From NCBI GenBank assembly GCA_964505785.1, contig CAZDJZ010000002.1, positions 310,001 through 374,000 on the forward strand: 64,000 nt of DNA. Direction: 5' to 3'. Made by a program: the position numbers and the translations under genes. Every line of letters begins with the position of its first letter. Position 1 is the first letter of the stretch. The notes under the pieces were generated by a model. It was given only the letters and a program-made list of their open reading frames with translations. It ran no database searches and was not told where the DNA came from. Source of the stretch: CAYRTV01 sp964505785. Its GTDB lineage: Bacteria > Acidobacteriota > Aminicenantia > Aminicenantales > Aminicenantaceae. This document shows positions 34,788 to 43,909 of the stretch, piece by piece.

Positions 34788-36929
34788 ATGAAAAAAATAT
34801 ACCTAGTGTTTGCGTTTTTCCTTATCGTGTTTTTTGCCTGGGAACCCCCCCTTCATGCCTATGTTGGACCCGGAGCGGGATTTGCTTTTCTTTCCTCCTT
34901 TTTAGTTCTGTTCCTGACCTTTTTTTTGGCTGTTTTTTCTCTTCTTTCTTGGCCGTTTCGATTTTTATTCCGCCTGATCCGGGGGCAAAAATCATATAAA
35001 AACAGTTTGGTAGATCAGCTGGTTATAGTAGGTTTGGACGGTCTGGAACCGACTTTAACGGAAAAATTCATGCAGCAGGGAAAGCTGCCCAATTTAACCC
35101 GGCTGAAAAATTCCGGTACTTATTCCCGCCTGAAAACCACCACCCCGGCTATTTCTCCGGTGGCCTGGTCGTCATTCATGACCGGCTGCCATCCGGCCAA
35201 GCACAATATCTTTGATTTTCTCAGCCGCGACCCGAAGACTTATCTTCCCGATCTTTCTTCAGCCCGTATCGGAGAGCCCAAGCGGTTTTTCAAATTAGGG
35301 AAATATAAAATCCCGCTTTCCAAACCGGTCATCCAAGGCCTCAGGAAGAGCATCCCTTTTTGGAAAATATTGGGGGATGAAGGTATTTTCAGCACCATTC
35401 TGAGAATCCCCATTACTTTTCCACCGGAAAAATTCAAGGGCCATTGCCTCTCCGGAATGTGTGCCCCCGATCTTAAAGGAAGTCAGGGGACCTTCACCTT
35501 TTACACATCGGAAAGCAAGAATATTGAAGAAGGCGGTGTCAGCATCCCGGTGCAGGTCTATGACAATCAGATCGAGACTTATATCTCCGGACCGGTTAAT
35601 TCCTTAGCCGAGGGCGGAGATGAATTAAAACTGCCCCTTCTGATTTCTCTGGATCACCATAAAAATGAGGCGCGCCTGGATATATCCGGTAAAACCATCC
35701 GGCTGAAGGAAAAAGAATTTTCTGATTGGATTAAAATCACTTTTCGGCCGGGTTTAGGCATGAAAATCAGGGCTATCTGCCGATTTTTCATATCCGAGAT
35801 GTCGCCGCAATTTAAAATGTACTGCACCCCATTGAATATTGATCCGGAAAAACCGGCCCTTCCCGTTTCTCACCCTTTTATTTTTTCGGTTTATCTTTCC
35901 AAGCTCTTCGGCCCTTTCACCACCCTGGGGGAAGCGGATGACACATGGGCCCTTAATGAAGGCATCCTGGATGAAGATACGTTCATCAAACTGTCGTATG
36001 AAACCAACCTGGAAACAGAAAAAATGCTGAACAACGCCATCAAAAAGAACCGGAGAGGCGTCGTTGCCTGCTGGTTTCAGGCCACTGACAGCCTGCAGCA
36101 CATGTTTTTTCGCTATCTTGACAAAAACCATCCGGCCCTGGAACACGGTTCCCGTACTAAGAGCAGTCAGGTTATTGAGGACCTGTATATCCATATGGAC
36201 AAAATGATCGGACGGATAATGGACCGTCTTTCCCCAAAGAGCGGTCTGGTCGTTATGTCCGACCACGGGTTTAAATCCTTTCGACGCGGCGTTCACCTGA
36301 ATTCTTGGCTGCACCGGAATGGATACCTGGCGCTTAAAGACGGAAAACAAGAAAGCGGCGAATGGTTCAAAGATGTCGATTGGACGCGGACCAAAGCCTA
36401 CGGGCTTGGCTTGGGCGGATTATACATCAACCAAAAGGGCAGGGAAAGCCAGGGGATTGTCAAGCCTGGAGAAGAAACCCGTCAATTAAAATCTGAACTG
36501 AAAGAAAAACTTGAATCCATCGTGGATGAGAAAACAGGCATTAAGCCCATCAATAAGATTTATATCCAGGATGACATACCTCCCGGACCATATTTGGGTA
36601 ACTGCCCGGATATCATTATGGGTTATAATGAGGGATACAGGGTTTCCTGGGATTCCGTAACCGGAAAAGTTCATTCGGATTTGTTTGAAGATAATGTCAA
36701 AGCCTGGAGCGGTGACCACTGCATTGATCCGGATTTGGTACCGGGAATTCTCTTTTGCAACTACAAGATCAACCGAAAAAATATCAGCATTACGGATATC
36801 GCCCCCACCGCACTTACCATTTTCGGTATCTCCGTCCCCGGTCATATGGACGGGAAATCCATGATCGACCGAAACACTTTCCGCCTGGCAAATGAAAAAG
36901 AAAAACCAAAGGCAAAGTCAAAAAAATAA
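34788..36929 (+). CDS. alkaline phosphatase superfamily protein, membrane-anchored
   Basis: This 713-aa protein has an N-terminal hydrophobic segment, a short external loop (HAYVGPGAGFAF) and a second membrane segment, then a catalytic part with VGLDGLEPTLTEKFM, SPVAWSSFMTGCHPAKHNIFDF, ATDSLQHMFFRYLD, VMSDHGFKSFRR and WSGDHCIDPDLVPG. A large beta-rich insert (about residues 230-370) includes FKMYCTPLNIDPEKPALP, shared with the following Tat protein. The YVGPGAG loop pattern is common in membrane leaders of this group. Substrate unknown; related lipid or glycan phosphotransferases are membrane-bound. Confidence 0.85.
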   Translation: MKKIYLVFAFFLIVFFAWEPPLHAYVGPGAGFAFLSSFLVLFLTFFLAVFSLLSWPFRFLFRLIRGQKSYKNSLVDQLVIVGLDGLEPTLTEKFMQQGKLPNLTRLKNSGTYSRLKTTTPAISPVAWSSFMTGCHPAKHNIFDFLSRDPKTYLPDLSSARIGEPKRFFKLGKYKIPLSKPVIQGLRKSIPFWKILGDEGIFSTILRIPITFPPEKFKGHCLSGMCAPDLKGSQGTFTFYTSESKNIEEGGVSIPVQVYDNQIETYISGPVNSLAEGGDELKLPLLISLDHHKNEARLDISGKTIRLKEKEFSDWIKITFRPGLGMKIRAICRFFISEMSPQFKMYCTPLNIDPEKPALPVSHPFIFSVYLSKLFGPFTTLGEADDTWALNEGILDEDTFIKLSYETNLETEKMLNNAIKKNRRGVVACWFQATDSLQHMFFRYLDKNHPALEHGSRTKSSQVIEDLYIHMDKMIGRIMDRLSPKSGLVVMSDHGFKSFRRGVHLNSWLHRNGYLALKDGKQESGEWFKDVDWTRTKAYGLGLGGLYINQKGRESQGIVKPGEETRQLKSELKEKLESIVDEKTGIKPINKIYIQDDIPPGPYLGNCPDIIMGYNEGYRVSWDSVTGKVHSDLFEDNVKAWSGDHCIDPDLVPGILFCNYKINRKNISITDIAPTALTIFGISVPGHMDGKSMIDRNTFRLANEKEKPKAKSKK

Positions 36930-37042
36930 CCGGTTTTTTATCCAAATCGGGGTCTACACAATAATTGGGCTCCATGCTACAATTGATAGTTATTAAATAA
37001 GAATCGAACAAGGCTACATGATTTTTCAAAAGGAAACCTGTC

Positions 37043-39025
37043 ATGACACAAATAAATCGGCGTGATTTCCTGAAAATGGGACTTGCAGCCGGACCCGCCC
37101 TGATGATCGGTGGTCCCGGAGCAGTCACCCGGGTTTTCGGCAAAACGGCAACACCGAAAAAAATGATTATATTGGGATTTGACGGTGTCGATCCCCATCT
37201 TTTGGAAGTCTGGATGGACCAGGGTAAACTGCCGGCTTTTGACCTTTTACGCAAGACCGGCAGTTTCAGCCGGCTGCGCACAAGCATTCCTCCGCAAAGC
37301 CCTGTCGCCTGGTCGAATTTCATCACCGGGCTGAATCCCGGCGGACACGGTATCTTTGATTTTATGCACCGGAATCCGGAAAATTATCTTCCGGAATTCT
37401 CTGCATCGGAAACCACAGAGGCCTCTAAAATTCTTTCCCTTGGGGATTACCGTTTTCCCCTTTCCGGGGGAAAAGTCAAGCAAACCCGTTTTGGAAAGGC
37501 TTTCTGGCAAATCATGGAAGAATATGATATTCCGGCAACCATTTTTAAGATCCCATCGAACTATCCGCCCGCTCCGACAAAACAAAGAACATTGTCCGGC
37601 ATGGGAACTCCTGACATGCTGGGCACATATGGAATATGTAATTACTACACGACCCGTCCCAAAGATATCAATGAGGATATTGGAGGAGCACGGGTTCATG
37701 AGGTCTATGTTATCGGGCATCAGGTCCAGAGTAAAATTCCAGGACCGCCGAATACTTTCAAAAAGGACAACCCGGAAACAGACGTCGAATTCAAGGTATA
37801 TATAGACCCGGTGAATCCGGTTGCAAAAATTACCTTTCAAGATCAGGAATTTATCCTCAAGGAGGGAGAATGGAGCGGATGGAAACAATTAAAATTCAAC
37901 CTGATTCCAACTCAAAGTGTTTCCGGAATATGTTATTTTTATCTTAAAGAAGTCCGCCCGGAATTCAAACTCTATGTTTCTCCGGTCAATATCGACCCGG
38001 CTGACCCGGCCTTGCCCATAGCCACTCCGGATGACTATTCAAAAGAACTGGCTGCGAAATTCGGCCCGTTTTTTACCAAAGGCCTGCCGGCTGATACCAA
38101 TGCCTTGACGTTCGGCCTCTTGGATGACGAGGAATTTCTAAAGCAGGACGATATGGTATTCCAAGAACGAAAGGCCATGTTCGATTATGAACTCTCCCGT
38201 CTGGATTCCGGGCTGCTTTTTTATTATGTTTCCAGTACCGATCAGAGGCAGCATATGTTTTGGCGCCATCTTGATAAGCAGAGCCCTGTTTATGACCCGG
38301 AGCAAGCGAAACATTTCAAAGACTCAATTTTTCATATTTACCGGGAAGCCGACCGAATTTTGGATAAAGCCCTGCATAAGGCGGATAAGGACACTGTCAT
38401 CATAGCTCTTTCCGATCATGGATTTTCCCCCTTCCGCCGGGAATTCAACGCCAACACTTGGCTTAAAGAAAATGGATATCATTCGCTTATCAATGAAAAA
38501 AAACAGGGCGAGGACAGCCTGTTCATGAATACGGATTGGACTAGGACAAAAGCCTATGCCATGGGATTGAATGGCTTGTATATCAATCAATCCGGCCGTG
38601 AAGCCGAAGGAATCATTTCATCCGGACCGGAGAAAGAGAATCTTATCCATGAACTTGCACGGAAATTGGAAAACTACCGGGATCCTCAAACCGGAAAGCA
38701 AGTGGTTTTAAAAGCTTTTCCGGCGAATCAATTTTATTCTGGGAAACAAGTCCATAATGCCCCGGATATTATACTCGGTTTCAATGCCGGTTACCGGATA
38801 TCCTGGTCGTCTCCGCAAGGCCGGCTGTCGCAAACCATTTTACAGGACAACATGGACAAATGGAGCGGAGACCATTGCATGGCCCCGCAAGTGATCCCCG
38901 GAATCCTCCTGACAAACCGTAAATTGATGTCCCCTTCCCCTGCCTTATATGATTTAGCCCCGACCATCTTAAAAGTTTTCGGTATAAACCCACCGTCCGA
39001 CATGGTGGGGAAACCTGTATTCTAG
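37043..39025 (+). CDS. alkaline phosphatase superfamily protein, Tat-exported
   Basis: This 660-aa protein begins with a Tat signal (INRRDFLKMGLAAGPALM). The mature part repeats the plan of the upstream paralogue: LGFDGVDPHLLEVWMDQGKL, SPVAWSNFITGLNPGGHGIFDF, insert ending FKLYVSPVNIDPADPALP, STDQRQHMFWRHLD, ALSDHGFSPFRREF, WSGDHCMAPQVIPG. AAAGGAAA precedes the ATG. So the same enzyme type is placed in the cytosol, membrane and periplasm by three adjacent genes. Export in folded state suggests cofactor (metal) loading before transport. Confidence 0.87.
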   Translation: MTQINRRDFLKMGLAAGPALMIGGPGAVTRVFGKTATPKKMIILGFDGVDPHLLEVWMDQGKLPAFDLLRKTGSFSRLRTSIPPQSPVAWSNFITGLNPGGHGIFDFMHRNPENYLPEFSASETTEASKILSLGDYRFPLSGGKVKQTRFGKAFWQIMEEYDIPATIFKIPSNYPPAPTKQRTLSGMGTPDMLGTYGICNYYTTRPKDINEDIGGARVHEVYVIGHQVQSKIPGPPNTFKKDNPETDVEFKVYIDPVNPVAKITFQDQEFILKEGEWSGWKQLKFNLIPTQSVSGICYFYLKEVRPEFKLYVSPVNIDPADPALPIATPDDYSKELAAKFGPFFTKGLPADTNALTFGLLDDEEFLKQDDMVFQERKAMFDYELSRLDSGLLFYYVSSTDQRQHMFWRHLDKQSPVYDPEQAKHFKDSIFHIYREADRILDKALHKADKDTVIIALSDHGFSPFRREFNANTWLKENGYHSLINEKKQGEDSLFMNTDWTRTKAYAMGLNGLYINQSGREAEGIISSGPEKENLIHELARKLENYRDPQTGKQVVLKAFPANQFYSGKQVHNAPDIILGFNAGYRISWSSPQGRLSQTILQDNMDKWSGDHCMAPQVIPGILLTNRKLMSPSPALYDLAPTILKVFGINPPSDMVGKPVF

Positions 39026-39034
39026 GAGACAATA

Positions 39035-39226
39035 ATGGCAAAAACAAAAGTCAAACTGGACAAAGACCTGATGGAAAAAGTCAAAAAATTTGCTGAAATT
39101 TCCGGCTATTCCTCTCCGGAAGAATTCGTCACTCACTGCCTCGAGAAAGAGATCTCTCAACTTGAAGAATCCGATTCAGAAGAAGAAGTCAAAAAAAAAC
39201 TTAAGGGTTTGGGTTATATTTCCTAG
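39035..39226 (+). CDS. small ribbon-helix-helix-like protein
   Basis: This 63-aa protein has AGGAGA just before the ATG. KVKLDKDLMEKVKKFAEISGYSSPEEFVTHCLEKEI has the strand-helix-helix pattern of RHH/CopG-like proteins (given as the span of residues 5-40). The acidic linker and C-terminus KKLKGLGYIS resemble the L-x-x-LGYI tail seen at the end of many sulfatase and phosphodiesterase-family proteins. It starts 9 nt after the Tat phosphodiesterase gene and is surely co-transcribed. DNA binding is not proven; a subunit role for the enzymes is an alternative. Confidence 0.7.
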   Translation: MAKTKVKLDKDLMEKVKKFAEISGYSSPEEFVTHCLEKEISQLEESDSEEEVKKKLKGLGYIS

Positions 39227-39263
39227 TTTAAATACGCGCTCAATGCGCTGAAAGCTTTGTCAA

Positions 39264-40091
39264 ATGACAGTGATCAATTCTGTATTCAATAAACTATTTA
39301 CATTTTTGTTTTTTCCTTTCCTGAATGGCGGCCCCTGGATGCCCATGATCACCATATCCCTGCTCACGGGGATCCTTATGCTGTTTATATTTAAACACAC
39401 ATCCAATCAAGACGGTATTCGCCGGACAAAAAACCGGATTAAAGCCCACCTTTTAGAGATGCGCCTGTATAAGGACAGCTTGACCACGTCTTTCCAGGCC
39501 CAAGGTAATATTCTAAAAGCCAATCTGCGTTATATGGGTCATTCATTCAAGCCTCTCCTTGTCATGATCCTTCCGGTTTTACTGATATTGATTCAATTAA
39601 ACTTCTGGTTCGCCTATACACCCCTGAAACCCGGTGAAAGCACCCTGCTTAAAATAAAACTCGTTGAAGGTTATAACCCCATGGAGGTTGATATTGACCT
39701 GGAACTTCCTCCGGAAGTATTAATACAGACTCCTCCCCTGCGCATAACTGAAGACAGTGAAATCGATTGGCGTATTGCCTCTCTGGAATCCGGAATTCAT
39801 GAAGCCGTGGTTAAAATCGGATCACACCGGTTCTCAAAAAAAATCTACAGCGGGGAAAAATCTTTTATGCGTATATCACCGCTGCGGCAAAAGCCGGGAT
39901 TTTTGCAAACCCTGCTTTACCCGGTGGAGAAACCGCTTCCAAAGGATCAGCCGGTTCAGTCCATTGAAATCTATCACCCTGCCGGCGGACTTGATTTAAT
40001 CGGAATAAACGTCCATTGGCTGATTGCATTTTTCGCCCTATCCATTATTTTCGGTTTTTCGCTTAAGGGGTTTTTCGGCGTCGAAATCTAG
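39264..40091 (+). CDS. three-TM membrane protein, possibly Oxa1/EMC3/TMCO1-like
   Basis: This 275-aa protein has TM1 near residues 25-45 (MITISLLTGILMLFIF), a basic helical loop (RRTKNRIKAHLLEMRLYKDS), and TM2 (LLVMILPVLLILIQLNFWF). An external beta-rich domain of about 120 aa and a final TM (LIAFFALSIIFGFSLKGFF) follow. The TM - basic coiled coil - TM start resembles the DUF106/EMC3 branch of the Oxa1 superfamily; I infer this from topology only. It closes the phosphodiesterase gene group. The stop TAG at 40089-40091 starts a TAGCCTG motif. No ribosome site is clear before ATG 39264. Confidence 0.6.
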   Translation: MTVINSVFNKLFTFLFFPFLNGGPWMPMITISLLTGILMLFIFKHTSNQDGIRRTKNRIKAHLLEMRLYKDSLTTSFQAQGNILKANLRYMGHSFKPLLVMILPVLLILIQLNFWFAYTPLKPGESTLLKIKLVEGYNPMEVDIDLELPPEVLIQTPPLRITEDSEIDWRIASLESGIHEAVVKIGSHRFSKKIYSGEKSFMRISPLRQKPGFLQTLLYPVEKPLPKDQPVQSIEIYHPAGGLDLIGINVHWLIAFFALSIIFGFSLKGFFGVEI

Positions 40092-40123
40092 CCTGGGTCA
40101 TTGCTCTTTCTGACCTGTCTTCT

Positions 40124-40699
40124 TTACTCTTTCCCCATTCGATTGAACCAAACAATTTCGTCCATGGATTTCCGTTTACGCTCCCGGGAAGGCTTTTTAT
40201 CATAATATCCCAGCGCTAAAAGAGCGGTTATTTTATATTTTCGCGGAATATTAAAAAACTTTCTGGCCTTTCTATTATTGAACCACCCCATCCAGCAGGA
40301 ACCGAGGTTCAATTCTTCCGCTTGTAAAACTAAATGCTCTCCTGCTATGCCGATGTCAATAAGATGAAAAGGAATATCCTGATACCAGCGTCCTAACCGG
40401 TGAGTGATAATATTCAAACGGGTCATGATAAGAATTAAGACTGGAGCCTTGGCAGCAAACCGGGAAACCTTATACACACCGGTAAAAACTTGTCCGGCAA
40501 AGCGGTTTTTAACATCCGGATCACTCAAGACCAAAAAACGCCAAGGTTGAGCGTTTTCGGCGGACGGAGCCAGGCGGGCGGCTTCCAAACATGTCAATAT
40601 ATCCTCTTTGGCCACAGGACGGTCATTAAAACGCCGGATACTTTTCCTTTTCGCTGCTAAATTTAAAAAAAATGTATCCTTGATTATTTCATCTGTCAC
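40124..40699 (-). CDS. nitroreductase family protein
   Basis: This 191-aa FMN-dependent oxidoreductase of the nitroreductase fold has KRKSIRRFNDRPV at the N-terminus (FMN phosphate contacts), ARLAPSAENAQPWRFLVL, DIGIAGEHLVLQAEELNLGSCWMGWF and ALLALGYYDKKPSRERK at the end. It starts with GTG 40699; AAAAGGAG lies upstream. The reduced substrate cannot be told. Single gene, convergent with the membrane protein gene. Confidence 0.92.
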   Translation of the reverse strand: MTDEIIKDTFFLNLAAKRKSIRRFNDRPVAKEDILTCLEAARLAPSAENAQPWRFLVLSDPDVKNRFAGQVFTGVYKVSRFAAKAPVLILIMTRLNIITHRLGRWYQDIPFHLIDIGIAGEHLVLQAEELNLGSCWMGWFNNRKARKFFNIPRKYKITALLALGYYDKKPSRERKRKSMDEIVWFNRMGKE

Positions 40700-40815
40700 A
40701 AGACATTCTCCTTTTCTTTTCTTTTGCCAACTTTTACCTATTCAGTCTATCCCTTGTCAAGCCGCCTTACCCTCCAACCAGATTCATTATACTTTTCCTG
40801 ATCTATTAGTTCAAA

Positions 40816-40940
40816 AATGACCCGTCAGGGTTATTCTAAGCGAAGCAAATGATCTTATTCTGCCGCGTCTGATTAAAAGGTCAGCATATTCATATAAAAA
40901 CCGTTTCCTCATGGCCGGCTCGTGAATTATTCAGGTTAGA
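40816..40940. repeat. second repeat type, copy 2, ending in an AGCCTGAATTATTCA-type edge
   Basis: AAAATGACCCGTCAGGGTTA, CATATAAAAACCGTTTCCTC match 29654-29760; the right edge CGTGAATTATTCAGGTTA is the terminal repeat of the main family. It lies in the 308-nt gap upstream of the next gene; no gene is seen in the gap. Confidence 0.6.
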
Positions 40941-41007
40941 AAATATTTGATTTCCGGCGGTATGAATGATTATGATAAAAACACCAGTCTGAATAGAAAG
41001 GAAGATC

Positions 41008-41949
41008 ATGAAAATATTTATCAATGTTGTCAAAGGATTCAAAAAAACTATCCGTGTGAAGCGGCTTGTTATATTTTTATTTCTTCTTAATCTAATTTTC
41101 TCCCTGTTCTTAGCGGTACCGATGTACCATTCTCTCCGGAATTCCTTCGGAGACAGCCTGGTGGGCGACAACATGCTGGAAGGATTTGATTATCTTTGGT
41201 GGGAAGAATTCCGCGATCAGAGTGAAGGTTTAGATAAAACATTTGCACCTGGAATTATCGGCGGCGGCGCTCTTCTCATTAATTTGGAAAATCTGACCAG
41301 AATGCGCTTTATGAGCCTTCCTCCCGTTTTGCTTGTTTTTGGATTTATGTATATTCTTTTCCATACTTTTCTTGCCGGAGGGATTTTGACTATTTTCCAA
41401 TCTGAAAATCCTTCTTTTTCTTTGAAATCCTTTTTTTCCGGAGCCGGATATTTTTTCCCCTCTTTTGCCGCCTATATGCTTCTCTTTTGGATTTTATTTT
41501 TTTTCCTGGCCGGCTCACTGAACAGATGGTTCATCCAAATTATAAACCGGATTTCTGAAGATGCTTCCTCCGAGATTCTTCCCTTCATCGTGGAACTTAT
41601 CTTCAGTGCGGTTATCCTTTTCCTGATTTTTTTCTTTCACATGATATTTGATTATGCCCGCATTAAAACTGTCCAAATAAATAAAAGGACGGTTTTTGAA
41701 AATTTCTTTTCCGCGCTTAAATTTGTAATGAAAAATCCCGGCGCTTCACTGGGATTATATTATTTTATTTTATTCGCCGGCATTCTTTTTTCCATTTTGT
41801 ATGTCATTTTGACCTCTCTTTTAAATCAAAGCAATTTTTTTTGGATTACGGTTGGATTCATTATTCAGCAATTATTTATCTTTGGGATCATATGGGTTCG
41901 GTGCTGGCTGTATGCGGGGGAACAGGAACTTTATCGCTATATCTACTAG
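41008..41949 (+). CDS. hypothetical polytopic membrane protein
   Basis: This 313-aa protein has six predicted membrane segments (for example FLFLLNLIFSLFLAVPM, PVLLVFGFMYILFHTFLAGG, LIFSAVILFLIFFFHMIFDYARI, LYYFILFAGILFSILYVIL). The external loop between the first two carries GGGALLINLENL. I do not recognise a specific family. AAGGAAG lies before ATG 41008. The stop TAG is followed directly by CCTGGATAATTCA, the repeat end. A lipoprotein gene follows after 102 nt on the same strand. Confidence 0.75.
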   Translation: MKIFINVVKGFKKTIRVKRLVIFLFLLNLIFSLFLAVPMYHSLRNSFGDSLVGDNMLEGFDYLWWEEFRDQSEGLDKTFAPGIIGGGALLINLENLTRMRFMSLPPVLLVFGFMYILFHTFLAGGILTIFQSENPSFSLKSFFSGAGYFFPSFAAYMLLFWILFFFLAGSLNRWFIQIINRISEDASSEILPFIVELIFSAVILFLIFFFHMIFDYARIKTVQINKRTVFENFFSALKFVMKNPGASLGLYYFILFAGILFSILYVILTSLLNQSNFFWITVGFIIQQLFIFGIIWVRCWLYAGEQELYRYIY

Positions 41950-42051
41950 CCTGGATAATTCATTCCTAAAAAAAATTTCATTTGCCCGGAAGTCACGTTT
42001 CTGATATATTCACCGGGAGTAAATGATTTAAAATAAGAAAAGGAGGAATCG

Positions 42052-43044
42052 ATGAAAAAATCTACAGCGGGTATGGCGGTTTTATTTTTGATCGCACTCG
42101 GCTTAATTTCCTGTGCCCCTGGGGAAAAAACACCGAAGGCAGGCACAGCGGAATCCGTGGACATGCTGGAAATGCTCCCGGTTGAATCGCAGGGTGTTTT
42201 TGTCATGAACGCCAAGGAATTAATGGCCATCGCGGCGATAGAGGAAGCCATCCAAAAAGATGAAAACTATCAAGAATACCTTGATTTTGTTCAGGAAACC
42301 GGAATTGATCCCCAAAAGGACATCTATTATATAGCCGCTGCGATGCTTCCCGGGGATGAAGAAACCAAACAAAAAGGGGCCGGCATTATTAATATGAAAT
42401 ACGATCCGGATTCCCTGCTGGCTCTGATAAATGAAAAATCCCAGGAAGAAGGCACCGCCGTAACCGAGACTGAATACAGCGGGCATACCCTGTACATCAT
42501 GGAATCAGAAGATGCAGGCGATAACCAGTCAATGGCTTTCCTGGATCCATCCAATATAGTGATTGGAAATGAAATCGGTATCAAATCCATTATAGATGTG
42601 GTCAAAAATGACAAGGACAATGTCTATAAGAACCAGCCCCTGAACGATTTGCTGGCGAAAACATCCAAAGACACGATGTTCTGGGGCGCGATTATAATCC
42701 CGCCCGAGGCTATTGCCGATGCTGCATCTCAAAACCCGATGCTGCAGTCTCTGAGCTCTGTTCAAGCCGTCACCATGAATTTTGATTTTAAAAACCAGAA
42801 CATGTCCGCTGTGATCAAAATGATGAGCGCAGACAGTGAAAAGAATGCACAGATTGCCGAATCCCTGACCGGCATAAAATCTTTCGGCCGCATGGCCGCT
42901 CAGGAAAATCCGGAAATCGGTGAACTGCTGGATAAAATCAGTATTCAATCCAACCAGGAAATGGTGGAAATTTCAGCAAAAATTCCAGAGGAATTGATCA
43001 ACAGATTGAGAACGAAAGCCTCTGCAGACACTGAAAAAGAATAA
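42052..43044 (+). CDS. hypothetical lipoprotein
   Basis: This 330-aa protein has a lipoprotein signal (MKKSTAGMAVLFLIALGLI with lipobox ISC at about residue 21). The mature protein is acidic with repeated DUF3352-like elements: MLPVESQGVFVMNAKEL, GAGIINMKYDPDSLLALI, YSGHTLYIMESED, SMAFLDPSNIVIGNEIGIKSIIDV. The pattern (strand-helix modules testing protein levels) is seen in surface proteins of unknown role. AGGAGGAATCG precedes the ATG, and a strong terminator follows. Possibly translocated to the outer membrane. Confidence 0.78.
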   Translation: MKKSTAGMAVLFLIALGLISCAPGEKTPKAGTAESVDMLEMLPVESQGVFVMNAKELMAIAAIEEAIQKDENYQEYLDFVQETGIDPQKDIYYIAAAMLPGDEETKQKGAGIINMKYDPDSLLALINEKSQEEGTAVTETEYSGHTLYIMESEDAGDNQSMAFLDPSNIVIGNEIGIKSIIDVVKNDKDNVYKNQPLNDLLAKTSKDTMFWGAIIIPPEAIADAASQNPMLQSLSSVQAVTMNFDFKNQNMSAVIKMMSADSEKNAQIAESLTGIKSFGRMAAQENPEIGELLDKISIQSNQEMVEISAKIPEELINRLRTKASADTEKE

Positions 43045-43060
43045 ACAGGAGTATCTTTTA

Positions 43061-43094
43061 AAGCCCGTCCGATCTCCGGACGGGCTTTTTTTTT
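43061..43094 (+). terminator. rho-independent terminator
   Basis: An 11-bp stem AAGCCCGTCCG / CGGACGGGCTT with loop ATCTC, followed by nine T. It ends the lipoprotein gene; its T-run overlaps the stop of the convergent ABC permease gene. Confidence 0.92.
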
Positions 43095-43908
43095 AATCCT
43101 CCAAGATATATTCTTTGAAGGTGAAGATCAGGCAGGCCAATGCCAAAAAAAAGACGGTTATGATAAAAAGGATGACAACAGCCTTTAAGGGTGGAGTCGG
43201 TTCCAGCCGGATGAGAAGGAAAGAAAATCTTTCGGAAGACGCCTCCGGCAGCAAAGATTTCAGATAGTGCGCAATAGTAAACTTTTGTGTGGAACCAGGA
43301 AAATATTGAACGACGCTTTCCCAACCGAAACCGAATATTAAACCAAAAAGAATCGACCGTTTTAAAAAGGTGCCGATAAATGCAAAAAACGCCGTATAGC
43401 AAATGATTCCTAAAAATAAGACACCTAGGTCTCTGAACAAAGTTATGTAATCCGGCCAATGGGTCAAGCGGTTTAGATTCAATAAAATAAATGAAAAAAC
43501 AACGCCCATGCTGACCATGAAAATTTCCAAGGTGATAAACGCCGCATATTTCCCTAAAATTATGGAGGTTTTGGAAATCGGGCGGGTCGTCAGGAAAGGC
43601 AGGGTCTTGTTTTCCAATTCTTCCAAACAAATAGATGTCCCATAGAAAAGGGAAACAATGATGATCAAGAACTGCATATATAAGGCCATAATCAAATTGT
43701 TAAAGAGATAATGACCTGGGACCATTGTCTGTGCCGGATTCAGCAGCTGATAAAACTTTATGATCAAGGCGATGATGACAGGAATAAAACTAAGCAGGAA
43801 GAAAAGCTGGGTCCGCTTGGACTTCCTGCTGTTAGAATAAAAAAAGACAAAGACATCCCTGAATGATCTGAAAAAACGTTTTAATCTCTCTGCTGTGGTG
43901 TCTGACAT
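43093..43908 (-). CDS. ABC-2 type transporter permease
   Basis: This 271-aa membrane protein has six hydrophobic segments (SKRTQLFFLLSFIPVIIALII, ILGKYAAFITLEIFMVSMGVVF, VILFIITVFFLALACLIFTF). The LENKTLPFLTTRPISKTSIILGK stretch (central part ELENKTLPFLTTRPIS) is the typical cytoplasmic loop of ABC-2 permeases. It starts 1 nt after the partner ATPase stop. Exported substrate unknown. Confidence 0.85.
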   Translation of the reverse strand: MSDTTAERLKRFFRSFRDVFVFFYSNSRKSKRTQLFFLLSFIPVIIALIIKFYQLLNPAQTMVPGHYLFNNLIMALYMQFLIIIVSLFYGTSICLEELENKTLPFLTTRPISKTSIILGKYAAFITLEIFMVSMGVVFSFILLNLNRLTHWPDYITLFRDLGVLFLGIICYTAFFAFIGTFLKRSILFGLIFGFGWESVVQYFPGSTQKFTIAHYLKSLLPEASSERFSFLLIRLEPTPPLKAVVILFIITVFFLALACLIFTFKEYILED

Positions 43909-43909
43909 A

